Assembly: GCA_945903925.1 (NCBI GenBank)
Contig: CAMDPJ010000009.1
Span: forward strand, 1 to 21,260
DNA length: 21,260 bases
Source of the DNA: Chryseobacterium gleum
GTDB taxonomy: Bacteria; Bacteroidota; Bacteroidia; Flavobacteriales_C; GCA-002722245
Reading direction: 5' to 3'
The number at the start of each line of letters is the position of its first letter. Position 1 is the first letter of the stretch. Under the pieces are notes generated by a model. The model made no database searches, was not told the DNA's origin, and worked only from the letters and a program-made list of their open reading frames with translations. This document shows, piece by piece, positions 1 through 7,363 of this stretch. The translations under genes and the position numbers were made by a program.

Positions 1-2
1 GA

Positions 3-101
3 ATTAAATATGAATCAATTAAGAAAAGAAAGGAGGATTATGAAAATTTAAAACGACTGAATTTTATCAACGCTAGAAAAAATAATTTAACTTCGATTTA
101 A
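3..101 (+). CDS. C-terminal end of an unidentified CDS running in from the left edge
   Basis: One frame is open from base 3 to a TAA at 99-101, giving about 32 residues that are lysine/arginine-rich and helix-like (it contains the stretch KKRKEDYENLKRLNF). The other frames hit stops sooner: one at base 5, another at 49-51. The stop shares its last A with an ATG at 101 (TAATG), a junction style also used by real gene pairs in this window. I do not recognise a family, and 32 codons without a stop in AT-rich DNA can arise by chance. Call it a possible partial gene only. Confidence 0.35.
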   Translation: MKYESIKKRKEDYENLKRLNFINARKNNLTSI

Positions 102-140
102 TGAAAAACACTCCTTTAGAGTTAGTTCACTTTAGTTTGA

Positions 141-287
141 AGACATACATTATCTGGTAAAAAAGTAGAAGATGTAATAGTTAACTCAGGAAAAATAATT
201 TTTGGTTCTGATTTAACCAGCGGAATTTACATGTTATCACTAACAACAGATCAAGAGCAAATCAACGCAAAGGTCATAAAATACTAA
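141..287 (+). pseudogene. Remnant of a T9SS C-terminal sorting domain (type A-like)
   Basis: The frame open after a TGA at 138-140 encodes about 48 residues ending at a TAA (285-287). It has the signature of the type IX secretion C-terminal sorting domain. An LSGKKV strand is followed by a short variable segment, then SDLTSGIYMLSL, a turn, and a final basic strand AKVIKY at the terminus. In intact proteins this tail directs export across the outer membrane and is cut off by the PorU sortase. Here there is no start codon, signal peptide or cargo domain: the same frame is closed by stops at 138 and 123 and by TAA/TGA at 99-104. I infer the decayed 3' end of a former secreted-protein gene. The tail itself is intact, so a frameshift or sequencing error near 138-160 is the alternative. 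Confidence 0.6.
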
Positions 288-409
288 CATGTACGTGTTT
301 GGTCAGTGGGCCTCGTCAGTGTTTTGTAGGGGCGAAAAAAATAAAAAAAACACTTACCAGCGTATCTTTGATACACGAAGTTCTTTCCTTTCAAATTAGT
401 AGTTAATAG
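288..409. other. Non-coding stretch between the T9SS remnant and the terminator
   Basis: No gene is supported here. It holds a 7-mer GTCAGTG twice (302-308 and 315-321), the half repeat GTAGGGGCGA (326-335), an A-rich run (335-350), and a small perfect inverted repeat GTATC-TTT-GATAC (362-374). The octamer GTAGTTAA occurs at 399-406 and again at 413-420. It looks like decayed, repeat-derived DNA. Confidence 0.5.
326..335 (+). repeat. Half copy of the GTAGGGGCGA palindromic repeat
   Basis: The 10-mer GTAGGGGCGA is identical to the outer arm of the double-hairpin repeat at 7364-7428. It is followed by an A-rich tract in place of the expected complementary TTCGCCC arm. It is probably a truncated member of the same repeat family, although a chance 10-mer match cannot be excluded. 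Confidence 0.4.
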
Positions 410-422
410 TAAGTAGTTAAAG

Positions 423-454
423 GCCTCCCTTCCCCAGGGAGGCTTTTATTTTTT
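423..454 (+). terminator. Rho-independent-type hairpin with U-tract downstream of the cupin gene
   Basis: GCCTCCCT (423-430) and AGGGAGGC (436-443) form a perfect 8-bp GC-rich stem with a 5-nt loop (tcccc). A T-rich tract (444-454) follows on the + strand. A-U and G-U pairs can extend the base of the stem at 419-422/444-447. The T-tract makes it a good terminator for + strand transcripts. It also lies 19 bases past the stop of the minus-strand cupin gene, where the hairpin persists but the U-tract is poor. It may therefore act in both directions. Confidence 0.75.
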
Positions 455-461
455 ATACTAC

Positions 462-944
462 TTATAATGAATACTTATCCTTGCTCAATCTCCTCACACT
501 TTCCTCATGTTGCGGATACATTTGCATCAACTGCGAAGTAGTGAATAACTCGAAATCTTTAAAATCAAAACCCGGACTCACCATGCAACCCACCAAAGCA
601 TAATCGCCAGTAGGTTCAGAGCCAAAGATACTGCCTGCTGGAATAATCAATTGCAAACTTTCTCCTTTTTCGGGATTGGGGCCAACCAAGTGTTGGGTGA
701 GTCTTCCTTGTTGATCGATTACTGTGACTTTTAAAGCATCACCTTGATGATAGTACCACAACTCATCTGCCGTGAGTCGGTGCAAGTGAGAAATATCTCC
801 ACGCTTCAATAAAAAATAAATACTGGTGGCAATATTTCGTTCGCCATGCATTACGGCGGCGCGATAAATTTCTTTAAAATAGCCCCCTTCGGGATGCGCT
901 ATAAGCTGTAAATGATTAACCCAAAAATCGGCTGATTTCACCAT
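462..944 (-). CDS. Cupin_5 (DUF985) family protein
   Basis: This 160-residue protein matches the small one-domain cupin family PF06172 (DUF985). The family landmarks appear in order: HPEGGYF near residue 17, SIYFLL near 41, the strand-loop DELWYYHQGD near 60-69, and the C-terminal block GCMVSPGFDFKDFEL near 118-132. Family members fold as a jelly-roll barrel. Their substrate is generally unknown, so no reaction is assigned. There is no signal peptide, so it is probably cytoplasmic. The ATG shares one base with the TAA of the upstream DUF3857 gene (TAATG at 944), implying translational coupling as the last gene of that operon. A hairpin terminator lies just downstream. Confidence 0.88.
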   Translation of the reverse strand: MVKSADFWVNHLQLIAHPEGGYFKEIYRAAVMHGERNIATSIYFLLKRGDISHLHRLTADELWYYHQGDALKVTVIDQQGRLTQHLVGPNPEKGESLQLIIPAGSIFGSEPTGDYALVGCMVSPGFDFKDFELFTTSQLMQMYPQHEESVRRLSKDKYSL

Positions 945-2941
945 TATTTTTTCTTTTCGAATACCAAGTGTTTCTTGTTGAAATCGGCAGCAGCATTGAT
1001 TACTTTTCTAAACAATTCGTAATCGGCCTTAGGCACTCTTATTTCATTGTAAAACTCATGAACAGCAATGATATAAGTATTTCCTTCTTGTACATACGAA
1101 CTTTTAAATTGCATACTTCTTGTGCCATTGCGCTCCACAAAAACGTCCATCACCACGTCGTTGATATTGGTTACTTCATACCCTTCGGGAACCACTACAC
1201 GCAATGTTCTAACATAGCCATGATTGTTGTCGTTTTCAATATCGGTCATTCTTTGTTTGTCTTCGTACATTTCTGCTTGCGGACCAATGACCTTTCCCAC
1301 ATCGAACGAATAGTTTAAACCTGCCTTTTCAACCAGTGCGGCGGAATGAACTTTACCAGTAGTTGCAAATACTTTCTTCAATATATCGCCACCTTCTTTC
1401 ACTTCACCAAATGCAAATTCTATTACCTCTGCATCTTCGGCGTAATCACCTAATAATGATTTAGCAATTTCTTCTTTTCTTTCATCGGAATAATGTTTGA
1501 AACCAGCCAAAAACCAAAGGGCTTCATAACCAGTTTTATCTAAACGAATATCTAAATTGGCTCCAGCAAAGGCTTCGTCGAAAGTAATAGTAGCGTCAAG
1601 ATTAGAATAGGTAACAGAATCAGCCGGACCATCAACATAACCAACCTCAGCTTGCGGAGAAGTAACATCTCCTAGGCTAATGAACCTGATAAATAAACCG
1701 CTATTGTAACATGAATTTTCGGGTATCAAACCATATCTGTAAGCGACTTCTGTTGGCGACAAATACTTTTTATACTTAGGGAAATAAAACAAGAATTCTT
1801 GCAAATAACTCCACGACTGAAAATCACCATCAAAATGCTTACTGCTCCTGTCGCTCGTTACCACCAATTGATGCTCTATAAGCGCTTGGTCTAAAGCAAA
1901 AGCGAACATTCTGCAAAAAACCACAGGTTGCTGCAATACCTTGCTCGCAATCACTTCGTTCAACAATATTTTACCAGAACTTCTATCCAAAGTAAACGAT
2001 TTAATATGCTCTTCAATTTTTCTGATTTTATCTTCTTCACTTAAACCCTCTAAAGCCAACGATTTCAGCATTTTCTGCACTGCCTTCACTTCTACTTTGT
2101 ATCTTTTAGGGTCGGCATTTTCATAGAAATAATGGTAATACTCTTTTGCGAAATCATCGAAAGTATTTACCTCACCCGAATTGTTTTCTTTGTTTTTGTT
2201 AAACTTATATTCCATTCTTTTGTAAGCAGCATTGCCATACGAAAAAATCTCATCGCCGATAGAAGCACTCGACAAAACATCTACCGTATGACGGTTCTTA
2301 CCCGAGAGAGTAGTATCTATTTTCGCCTCGGGCAATCCATTGTAAGATTTGGTTGAAAAAACCCAAGACTTATCGTAAATCAATTCGAAATGCGCATTTC
2401 TAACGGCATAAGTATTGGCTAAGGTATAATCGTCGCAATTGAAATCGTTGATGGCTGCTTTAATAGAATACATATATTCAATTTCACTTCCTTTCTCAAC
2501 ACCCTCCAGGGCAAAAATGGTGAAGGGTCCGGCATTTTCGTAATTCTCCACCTGCTTGATATTGTCGTTGTTGAAAACCGTTACTTTACCATCTTTAGAG
2601 ATAGAACGCGCTTTTAGCCCAATTACTTCTTGTCCGCGCGCCGTGCTTATATATACTTTATTACTCGCATCTACTGCCTCATCATTGTTCAATTTTTTCC
2701 TCTTGTGAATGGTAGAAACTTCAAAGAAAATACCGCTGAAATACAAATATTCTTTCACCAAAAAATCTTTGGTAATCACCAATGGCGCTTTTGCTTCTTC
2801 TTCTGTAATTATTGTTGGCGTGGGTTTCTCTTCCCAATCGTAATTTTTCATTTCAAAAGAAAAATCACTTAAAGCATCTTCTTGGGCGAAAAGCGTAAAT
2901 GCAAAAAGTGTACATAGTAAAGTGGCTGCAAATTTTCTCAT
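944..2941 (-). CDS. Secreted DUF3857-type protein with a degenerate transglutaminase-like domain
   Basis: This 665-residue protein begins with a signal peptide (MRKFAATLLCTLFAFTLFAQ, cleavage near residue 20). It resembles its upstream neighbour: an N-terminal beta-rich DUF3857-like domain, a central transglutaminase-core-like region (about 295-400), and a C-terminal beta domain. The catalytic positions have drifted. The Cys is kept (about Cys343, in VVFCRMF) but the usual GDC context is gone. The segment that should carry the His reads FQSWSYLQ, and the expected LDxT Asp is Ser (about 395, YLSPT). I infer a non-enzymatic periplasmic or surface paralogue. Start choice: an upstream ATG at 2965 would add eight residues before the signal peptide and overlap the previous gene. 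The ATG at 2941 leaves one base after that gene's TAA. Confidence 0.78.
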   Translation of the reverse strand: MRKFAATLLCTLFAFTLFAQEDALSDFSFEMKNYDWEEKPTPTIITEEEAKAPLVITKDFLVKEYLYFSGIFFEVSTIHKRKKLNNDEAVDASNKVYISTARGQEVIGLKARSISKDGKVTVFNNDNIKQVENYENAGPFTIFALEGVEKGSEIEYMYSIKAAINDFNCDDYTLANTYAVRNAHFELIYDKSWVFSTKSYNGLPEAKIDTTLSGKNRHTVDVLSSASIGDEIFSYGNAAYKRMEYKFNKNKENNSGEVNTFDDFAKEYYHYFYENADPKRYKVEVKAVQKMLKSLALEGLSEEDKIRKIEEHIKSFTLDRSSGKILLNEVIASKVLQQPVVFCRMFAFALDQALIEHQLVVTSDRSSKHFDGDFQSWSYLQEFLFYFPKYKKYLSPTEVAYRYGLIPENSCYNSGLFIRFISLGDVTSPQAEVGYVDGPADSVTYSNLDATITFDEAFAGANLDIRLDKTGYEALWFLAGFKHYSDERKEEIAKSLLGDYAEDAEVIEFAFGEVKEGGDILKKVFATTGKVHSAALVEKAGLNYSFDVGKVIGPQAEMYEDKQRMTDIENDNNHGYVRTLRVVVPEGYEVTNINDVVMDVFVERNGTRSMQFKSSYVQEGNTYIIAVHEFYNEIRVPKADYELFRKVINAAADFNKKHLVFEKKK

Positions 2942-2942
2942 G

Positions 2943-4904
2943 TTATTTCTTAATTGGTTTTGCAATTTTTTGAAGCACTATTACTTCGCTGTAGGCCTTA
3001 TTTATATCTTTAATCATGGCATTGAAATCAAGAAATTTATCTTCTTTCAACAGCAAATAATTGATGTATGAATTTTTCAACATCACCACCTGATCGGCTT
3101 TCTTTTCATAAGTGATACTAAAGCCAAATAAATCATTATTGAAAGATGCGTTTGCAGGCAAATAATTCACCTCATAACCTTTGGGAATAAGTAATGTATT
3201 GCTTTCGCGTTCTTCATATTTGTAATCGTTATCGATAGGAATTCCTTTTCTTTTCTTTACATCGATGTTGGCACTGCGTAAATCTTTTTCGAGATTCAAA
3301 TTCACAAAAATTTGTTCGCCAGCTACCTTCACATAATCGGGCAATTTAAAATTGTATTGAATGTATAAATTAGAATCGCGGTTGTCTAAACCAAAAAATT
3401 CTACCGATTTAAAATCGATTTTATTGTTTCCCTTATCCAACATCGCTTTGGTTTTTTCTTTGCGTTTATCGGGGGTTTCGTTCAGCAAACGATTCACAAA
3501 ATAAATCTTATCGTAACCACGAGAATCTATAAAACCCTTACCCAGCAATGCATCGCCTTCTAGGGTAAGAATTAAAGAATCGGTCCTTAGGTTTTTCTCT
3601 TTGCCAATCACGGGCACCGCAATCACCATAAATTTTCCTTTTCCAGTGCCAATTAAAGCTTCTTTGCCTTGAATGAAGGAAGTAGGCATGCCAAAAGGAG
3701 TGTAGTAACCCGTTGCATCTAAAAATACAATTTCGCCGCTTTCTTTTTCATAAGCTGAAATCATGTGATTGTCTACCAATGGCGTTGGAACCTGCTCATA
3801 AGCATAAGGAATGTCTCTGCTACCAATCCATGTTAAATGAGATTTTAAACCAGCATACCTCAGCATTTCGGTGATGATACTCGCCATATCTTTACAGTCT
3901 CCGTAGCGTTTCTGACAAACCAAGTGGGCTTCCCTTGGAACGAATCCTCCCATACCATCTTCAAAAGCCACATACTTCACATTGCTTTGCACCCAATTGA
4001 AAATTTTTCGCGCTTTTTCATCGTTGTTGGGCGCATTTTTTACAATAGAATCGGTGAGGTTTTTTAATTCGGTATTGTCTTCTGTATTTACATCTTCTAC
4101 AAATGTGTAATACCAATCGTATAAGCCTTTCACATCGGGCAACACTTTTTCTACTTCGCCTTTCTTGTGTTTTATTTCGGTAATGCGCACAATAACATGC
4201 GGTGCGTAATAGTTTAAACTTGGCGCATTATTAAAGTAATCGTAGGCTGCTATGTTTTTGGCTACCCAGGTGTAAGTTGTTACTCCTTTTTTCTGCGTAG
4301 TAGTCATTTCAATATTGTACTTCTCGGTATTTATTAAAGTGTACTCTAGCTCAATGCTGGCCGGAAAAGACACCGAGAACTCAGAATGCTGAATAGGCAC
4401 ATAAGTATTGAAATAAAACAAGCCTAAAAAGTGAGGGTCGTTGTACACTTCACGGTATTCTAAATGGGCAGCTCCATCCTTTTTGGCATTGGGAAATACA
4501 AAGGACTTTTGCTTGCCACTATCGAAAAAAATACCTGCAGAAATAGTGTTTTTTTCTTCGATTTTATAAACAAATTCTTTGGCTGGTTTGCCTTTTTTGG
4601 CAGTGGGTACTAGAGTGTATGCATTGATGTTTTCGATGCCGGTGAAATAAGAAAAATAAATAGAACGGTTGGCGTACGAATGCGCATTGTCTTTTAAAAA
4701 CCACATTTCCGATTGGTGATCGCAGTATACCTTAGGTTTATCTTTCACCAAACTAATCACCATGTTTTCTTTAAAAATACTGTACACCGCATTTTCATCT
4801 TTGTATTTGGCGCGCAAACTATCTGTATCTGTTTCCTGCGCAAAAAGCGAAGAAGTGCAAAACAATAACAATCCACAAACTCTATTCATCCTGAAAAATT
4901 TCAT
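2943..4904 (-). CDS. Secreted DUF3857 / transglutaminase-like domain protein
   Basis: This 653-residue protein has an N-terminal signal peptide (about 1-23, ending SSLFAQ), a DUF3857-type beta domain (about 50-250), a transglutaminase-like core (about 290-400) and a C-terminal beta-sandwich-like region. The papain-like triad is visible: Cys337 in RYGDCKD, His380 in VDNHMIS and Asp396 in FLDATG, with EKARKIFNWVQSNVKY before it. This family is common in Bacteroidota as secreted proteins of unknown substrate. A peptidase or transamidase activity in the periplasm or at the surface is plausible but unproven. An alternative start at Met6 (4889) would also leave a good signal peptide. It is followed after 1-2 bases by its degenerate paralogue, so the two are surely co-transcribed. 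A 57-bp gap separates it from the desulfurase gene upstream. Confidence 0.85.
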   Translation of the reverse strand: MKFFRMNRVCGLLLFCTSSLFAQETDTDSLRAKYKDENAVYSIFKENMVISLVKDKPKVYCDHQSEMWFLKDNAHSYANRSIYFSYFTGIENINAYTLVPTAKKGKPAKEFVYKIEEKNTISAGIFFDSGKQKSFVFPNAKKDGAAHLEYREVYNDPHFLGLFYFNTYVPIQHSEFSVSFPASIELEYTLINTEKYNIEMTTTQKKGVTTYTWVAKNIAAYDYFNNAPSLNYYAPHVIVRITEIKHKKGEVEKVLPDVKGLYDWYYTFVEDVNTEDNTELKNLTDSIVKNAPNNDEKARKIFNWVQSNVKYVAFEDGMGGFVPREAHLVCQKRYGDCKDMASIITEMLRYAGLKSHLTWIGSRDIPYAYEQVPTPLVDNHMISAYEKESGEIVFLDATGYYTPFGMPTSFIQGKEALIGTGKGKFMVIAVPVIGKEKNLRTDSLILTLEGDALLGKGFIDSRGYDKIYFVNRLLNETPDKRKEKTKAMLDKGNNKIDFKSVEFFGLDNRDSNLYIQYNFKLPDYVKVAGEQIFVNLNLEKDLRSANIDVKKRKGIPIDNDYKYEERESNTLLIPKGYEVNYLPANASFNNDLFGFSITYEKKADQVVMLKNSYINYLLLKEDKFLDFNAMIKDINKAYSEVIVLQKIAKPIKK

Positions 4905-4941
4905 TAAAAATAAGGAATATTGCGCTTTTAGAAAGGGCTAT

Positions 4942-4962
4942 AACAATATTTAATTTATTGTT
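4942..4962 (-). terminator. AT-rich inverted repeat at the desulfurase stop codon, possible weak attenuator
   Basis: AACAATA (4942-4948) and TATTGTT (4956-4962) are perfect 7-bp arms around a 7-nt loop, starting at the desulfurase stop codon. The stem has one G-C pair and no good U-tract follows on the minus strand. Read-through into the DUF3857 gene is therefore likely. Confidence 0.25.
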
Positions 4963-6059
4963 CAATTAATATGCCCTAAAAACTCTTGCACCACCTTTTT
5001 TATTTCTTCAGATGAATTAAATCTTCCCAAGGAAATTCTAAACGAAGATTGTATCTGCGCATCTGTTAAGCCCATCGCTTTCAACACATGAGATAACTTA
5101 GCATCGGCAGAATTACAAGCAGAACCCAGAGAATAAGCCAAACCATCGGTCTTTTGCATCAATTCTGATGCTTTAATTCTATCGAAACGACCATTTATAG
5201 TATTGGGCAAGGTGGGCACATCTACAACATTGTTCACAAAACCCAAATGTTGCAGTTGGTTTTGTAACTCTAGTTTTAATAGTAAAATCCTTTTGTTTTC
5301 TTCTCCATCGATTAAAGAACATGCTTTAGCAAAACCCACAATGGCTGGAACATTAACCGTGCCTCTATGTAAGTGCTGAGGCAACTTAATGCGTGGTGAT
5401 TTTCGGCGGGTGTACAGGGCACCAACTCCTTTCGGACCATAAATTTTATGCGCCGATAAAGGCATCATATCAATGCCTAATTCATTTACATTTACTACAA
5501 TTTTACCCAAAGCCTGCACCGCATCACAAAAGAAAACCGATTTTTTGCGATGCACTATTTCGGCAATGGCTTTAACTTCTTGAATCACTCCTGTTTCATT
5601 ATTGGCCAGCATTACAGAAACCAAAGCTGTGTTTTCCGTAATACTATTTTCTAATTCTATTAAGTCAATTAATCCGTTGTTGTCAACTCCCAAATAAGTC
5701 ACTTGCGCACCTTCTTTCTCCAAAAAACGATGAGCATCTAATACCGCTTTATGCTCGGTGACAACAGTAATGAAATGATTTTTATGGCCTTTAAACATTT
5801 GATAAGCACCAACAATCCCTTGGTTAATAGCATCTGCAGCGCCACTGGTGAAAGTGATTTCACTTTCTTCGGCGCCTATTGTTTCTGCTACTTGCTTTCT
5901 CGCTGTTTCAACGGCATCTTTGGCCACCCAACCATAACGGTGTGTTGAACTAGAAGCATTGCCAAATTCATGGGTAAAATAAGGAAGCATGGCTTGCAAC
6001 ACACGCTCATCTAGCGGTGTAGTTGCGTTGTTGTCGATATAGATGCTTTGTTGTTTCAT
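4962..6059 (-). CDS. Cysteine desulfurase-like PLP enzyme (NifS/IscS family) with a shortened loop
   Basis: This 365-residue fold-type I aminotransferase-like protein has the desulfurase landmarks: IYIDNNATTP at the N-terminus, His103 in TEHKAVLD (stacks on PLP in IscS), NNETG (153-157), Asp179 and Gln182 (pyridine contacts), Lys205 in SAHKIYGPKG (Schiff base), Cys315 in LGSACNS (persulfide carrier) and Arg341 in FRISLGR (substrate carboxylate). It would supply sulfur from cysteine for Fe-S clusters or tRNA thiolation. One oddity: the conserved segment usually read as HGGGxERxxRxGTxNV is reduced here to QHLHRGTVNV, a loss of about seven residues. The RGT that contacts PLP phosphate is kept. 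It is shorter than typical IscS (about 400). Its ATG overlaps the tyrS stop by one base. No iscU, sufE or mnmA is adjacent, so the acceptor is unknown. Confidence 0.9.
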   Translation of the reverse strand: MKQQSIYIDNNATTPLDERVLQAMLPYFTHEFGNASSSTHRYGWVAKDAVETARKQVAETIGAEESEITFTSGAADAINQGIVGAYQMFKGHKNHFITVVTEHKAVLDAHRFLEKEGAQVTYLGVDNNGLIDLIELENSITENTALVSVMLANNETGVIQEVKAIAEIVHRKKSVFFCDAVQALGKIVVNVNELGIDMMPLSAHKIYGPKGVGALYTRRKSPRIKLPQHLHRGTVNVPAIVGFAKACSLIDGEENKRILLLKLELQNQLQHLGFVNNVVDVPTLPNTINGRFDRIKASELMQKTDGLAYSLGSACNSADAKLSHVLKAMGLTDAQIQSSFRISLGRFNSSEEIKKVVQEFLGHIN

Positions 6060-7324
6060 TACGAAACCACTAGCACGTGGTAATCGGTTTTACCTGTTTG
6101 AACAATCATCATTTTATCGTGCAATAAATCTTCTGCTGAAAGTATTTTTGCTTCTGTTGCCTTAACCTTATTGATAGATACAGCCTGATTTTTAATGGCT
6201 TTTCTAGCTTCACCTTTCGATGAATACAATTCTTTTTCGGCCAACACGTCAATTAAGCTTGTTCCTAATTGTGCTCTATCCAATTGCACCGTATGCACCA
6301 CTTTTAATTTATTCAATACATCAGTAGCCGTTAAGGTTTTAATGGTGTTGATGCACTCTTTATTGAAAAGGAAAGAAGACGCTTCTACCACTTCGCTGAA
6401 CGCTTCTTCTGAATGCACAGTAATCGTTACCGCCTTTGCCAATGCTTTTTGTAAAGCACGAAAACCAGGTTCTTTTGCATGCTCTTGCGCCAGTGCCTCC
6501 ACTTCTACCTGTGTTTGAGTAGTAAATATTTTAATGTAGCGCAAAGCATCGTCATCACTCACATTCAGCCAAAACTGGTAAAACTGGTAAGGAGATGTTT
6601 TATTTGCATCCAACCAAATATTTCCACCTTCCGATTTACCGAATTTAGTGCCATCACTTTTGGTAATTAATTTTCCTGTTAAGGCAAAAGCTTCTCTATC
6701 GCTTTTACGGCGCACCAACTCTGTACCTGTAGTAATATTGCCCCATTGGTCGCTACCACCCATTTGCAATTTGCAATTGTATTTTTCATTGAGGTAGTAA
6801 AAATCGTAGCCTTGTATCAGCTGGTAAGAAAACTCTGTAAATGATATTCCACCTTCTAATCTATTCTTCACAGAATCCTTCGCCATCATGTAACTTACAG
6901 TAATGTGTTTACCTACATCGCGCAAGAAATCGAGCAAAGAAAAATCTTTAAACCAATCGTAATTGTTTACTATTTCGGCAGAATTTGCACCACCATTAAA
7001 ATCTAAAAATTTCTCTAATTGCTTTTTAATACAATCTTGATTGTACTTCAAAGTTGTTTCATCCAAAAACTTTCTTTCCGCACTTTTCCCCGATGGATCG
7101 CCCACCATACCGGTGGCGCCACCAACCAAAGCCAAGGGTTTGTGTCCGCAATTTTGAAAATGCTTCAACAACATAATAGCCGCCAAATTTCCTACATGCA
7201 AAGAATCTGCAGTAGGATCAAAACCCACATACGCAGTGGTCATTTCCTTTTGCAATTGTTCTTCTGTTCCGGGAATCATGTCTTGCAAAATTCCTCGCCA
7301 TTTTAATTCTTCAATGAAATTCAT
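6059..7324 (-). CDS. tyrS: Tyrosyl-tRNA synthetase
   Basis: This 421-residue class I aminoacyl-tRNA synthetase charges tRNA-Tyr in the cytoplasm. The Rossmann core shows YVGFDPTADSLHVGN (32-46, where HVGN is the HIGH-equivalent), ALVGGATGMVGDPSGKS (65-81), YQLIQGYDF, QMGGSDQWGNITTG (187-200) and KFGKS (227-231, the KMSKS-equivalent). A C-terminal S4 RNA-binding domain follows at about 355-420. The last residue of the HIGH motif is Asn rather than His. The start is the ATG at 7324, giving the family-like N-terminus MNFIEELKWRG. A GTG seven codons upstream is in frame but overlaps a promoter -7 box. It is the first gene of the minus-strand operon and is coupled to the desulfurase gene by TAATG. 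Confidence 0.97.
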   Translation of the reverse strand: MNFIEELKWRGILQDMIPGTEEQLQKEMTTAYVGFDPTADSLHVGNLAAIMLLKHFQNCGHKPLALVGGATGMVGDPSGKSAERKFLDETTLKYNQDCIKKQLEKFLDFNGGANSAEIVNNYDWFKDFSLLDFLRDVGKHITVSYMMAKDSVKNRLEGGISFTEFSYQLIQGYDFYYLNEKYNCKLQMGGSDQWGNITTGTELVRRKSDREAFALTGKLITKSDGTKFGKSEGGNIWLDANKTSPYQFYQFWLNVSDDDALRYIKIFTTQTQVEVEALAQEHAKEPGFRALQKALAKAVTITVHSEEAFSEVVEASSFLFNKECINTIKTLTATDVLNKLKVVHTVQLDRAQLGTSLIDVLAEKELYSSKGEARKAIKNQAVSINKVKATEAKILSAEDLLHDKMMIVQTGKTDYHVLVVS

Positions 7325-7344
7325 GCTATCAATTTTAAGAGGCA

Positions 7345-7352
7345 CAAAGATA
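7345..7352 (-). promoter_or_regulatory. Putative tyrS promoter -7 box (TATCTTTG)
   Basis: On the minus strand TATCTTTG matches the Bacteroidota TAnnTTTG -7 consensus exactly, 20 bases upstream of the tyrS ATG. A TTCG that could act as an imperfect -33 (consensus TTTG) lies 18 bases further upstream, inside the left arm of the palindromic repeat. Expected transcription start is near 7338, leaving a short leader. Confidence 0.6.
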
Positions 7353-7363
7353 TAAGAAAAGAC

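Noticed and set aside
31..51. AGGAGG followed at proper spacing by ATG (40-42), a textbook Shine-Dalgarno site
   Set aside because: The ATG opens only three codons before TAA (49-51), and genes in this window do not otherwise rely on Shine-Dalgarno sequences. The motif is most simply part of the codons of the CDS end at 3-101.
101..160. 19-codon reading frame starting at the TAATG junction
   Set aside because: Too short, no recognisable product, and it overlaps the frame of the T9SS remnant. It was not kept as a gene.
968..1318. Long opposite-strand open frame inside the second DUF3857 gene
   Set aside because: No family-like composition or signal. It is a shadow of the real coding strand, as are the other antisense frames in the window.
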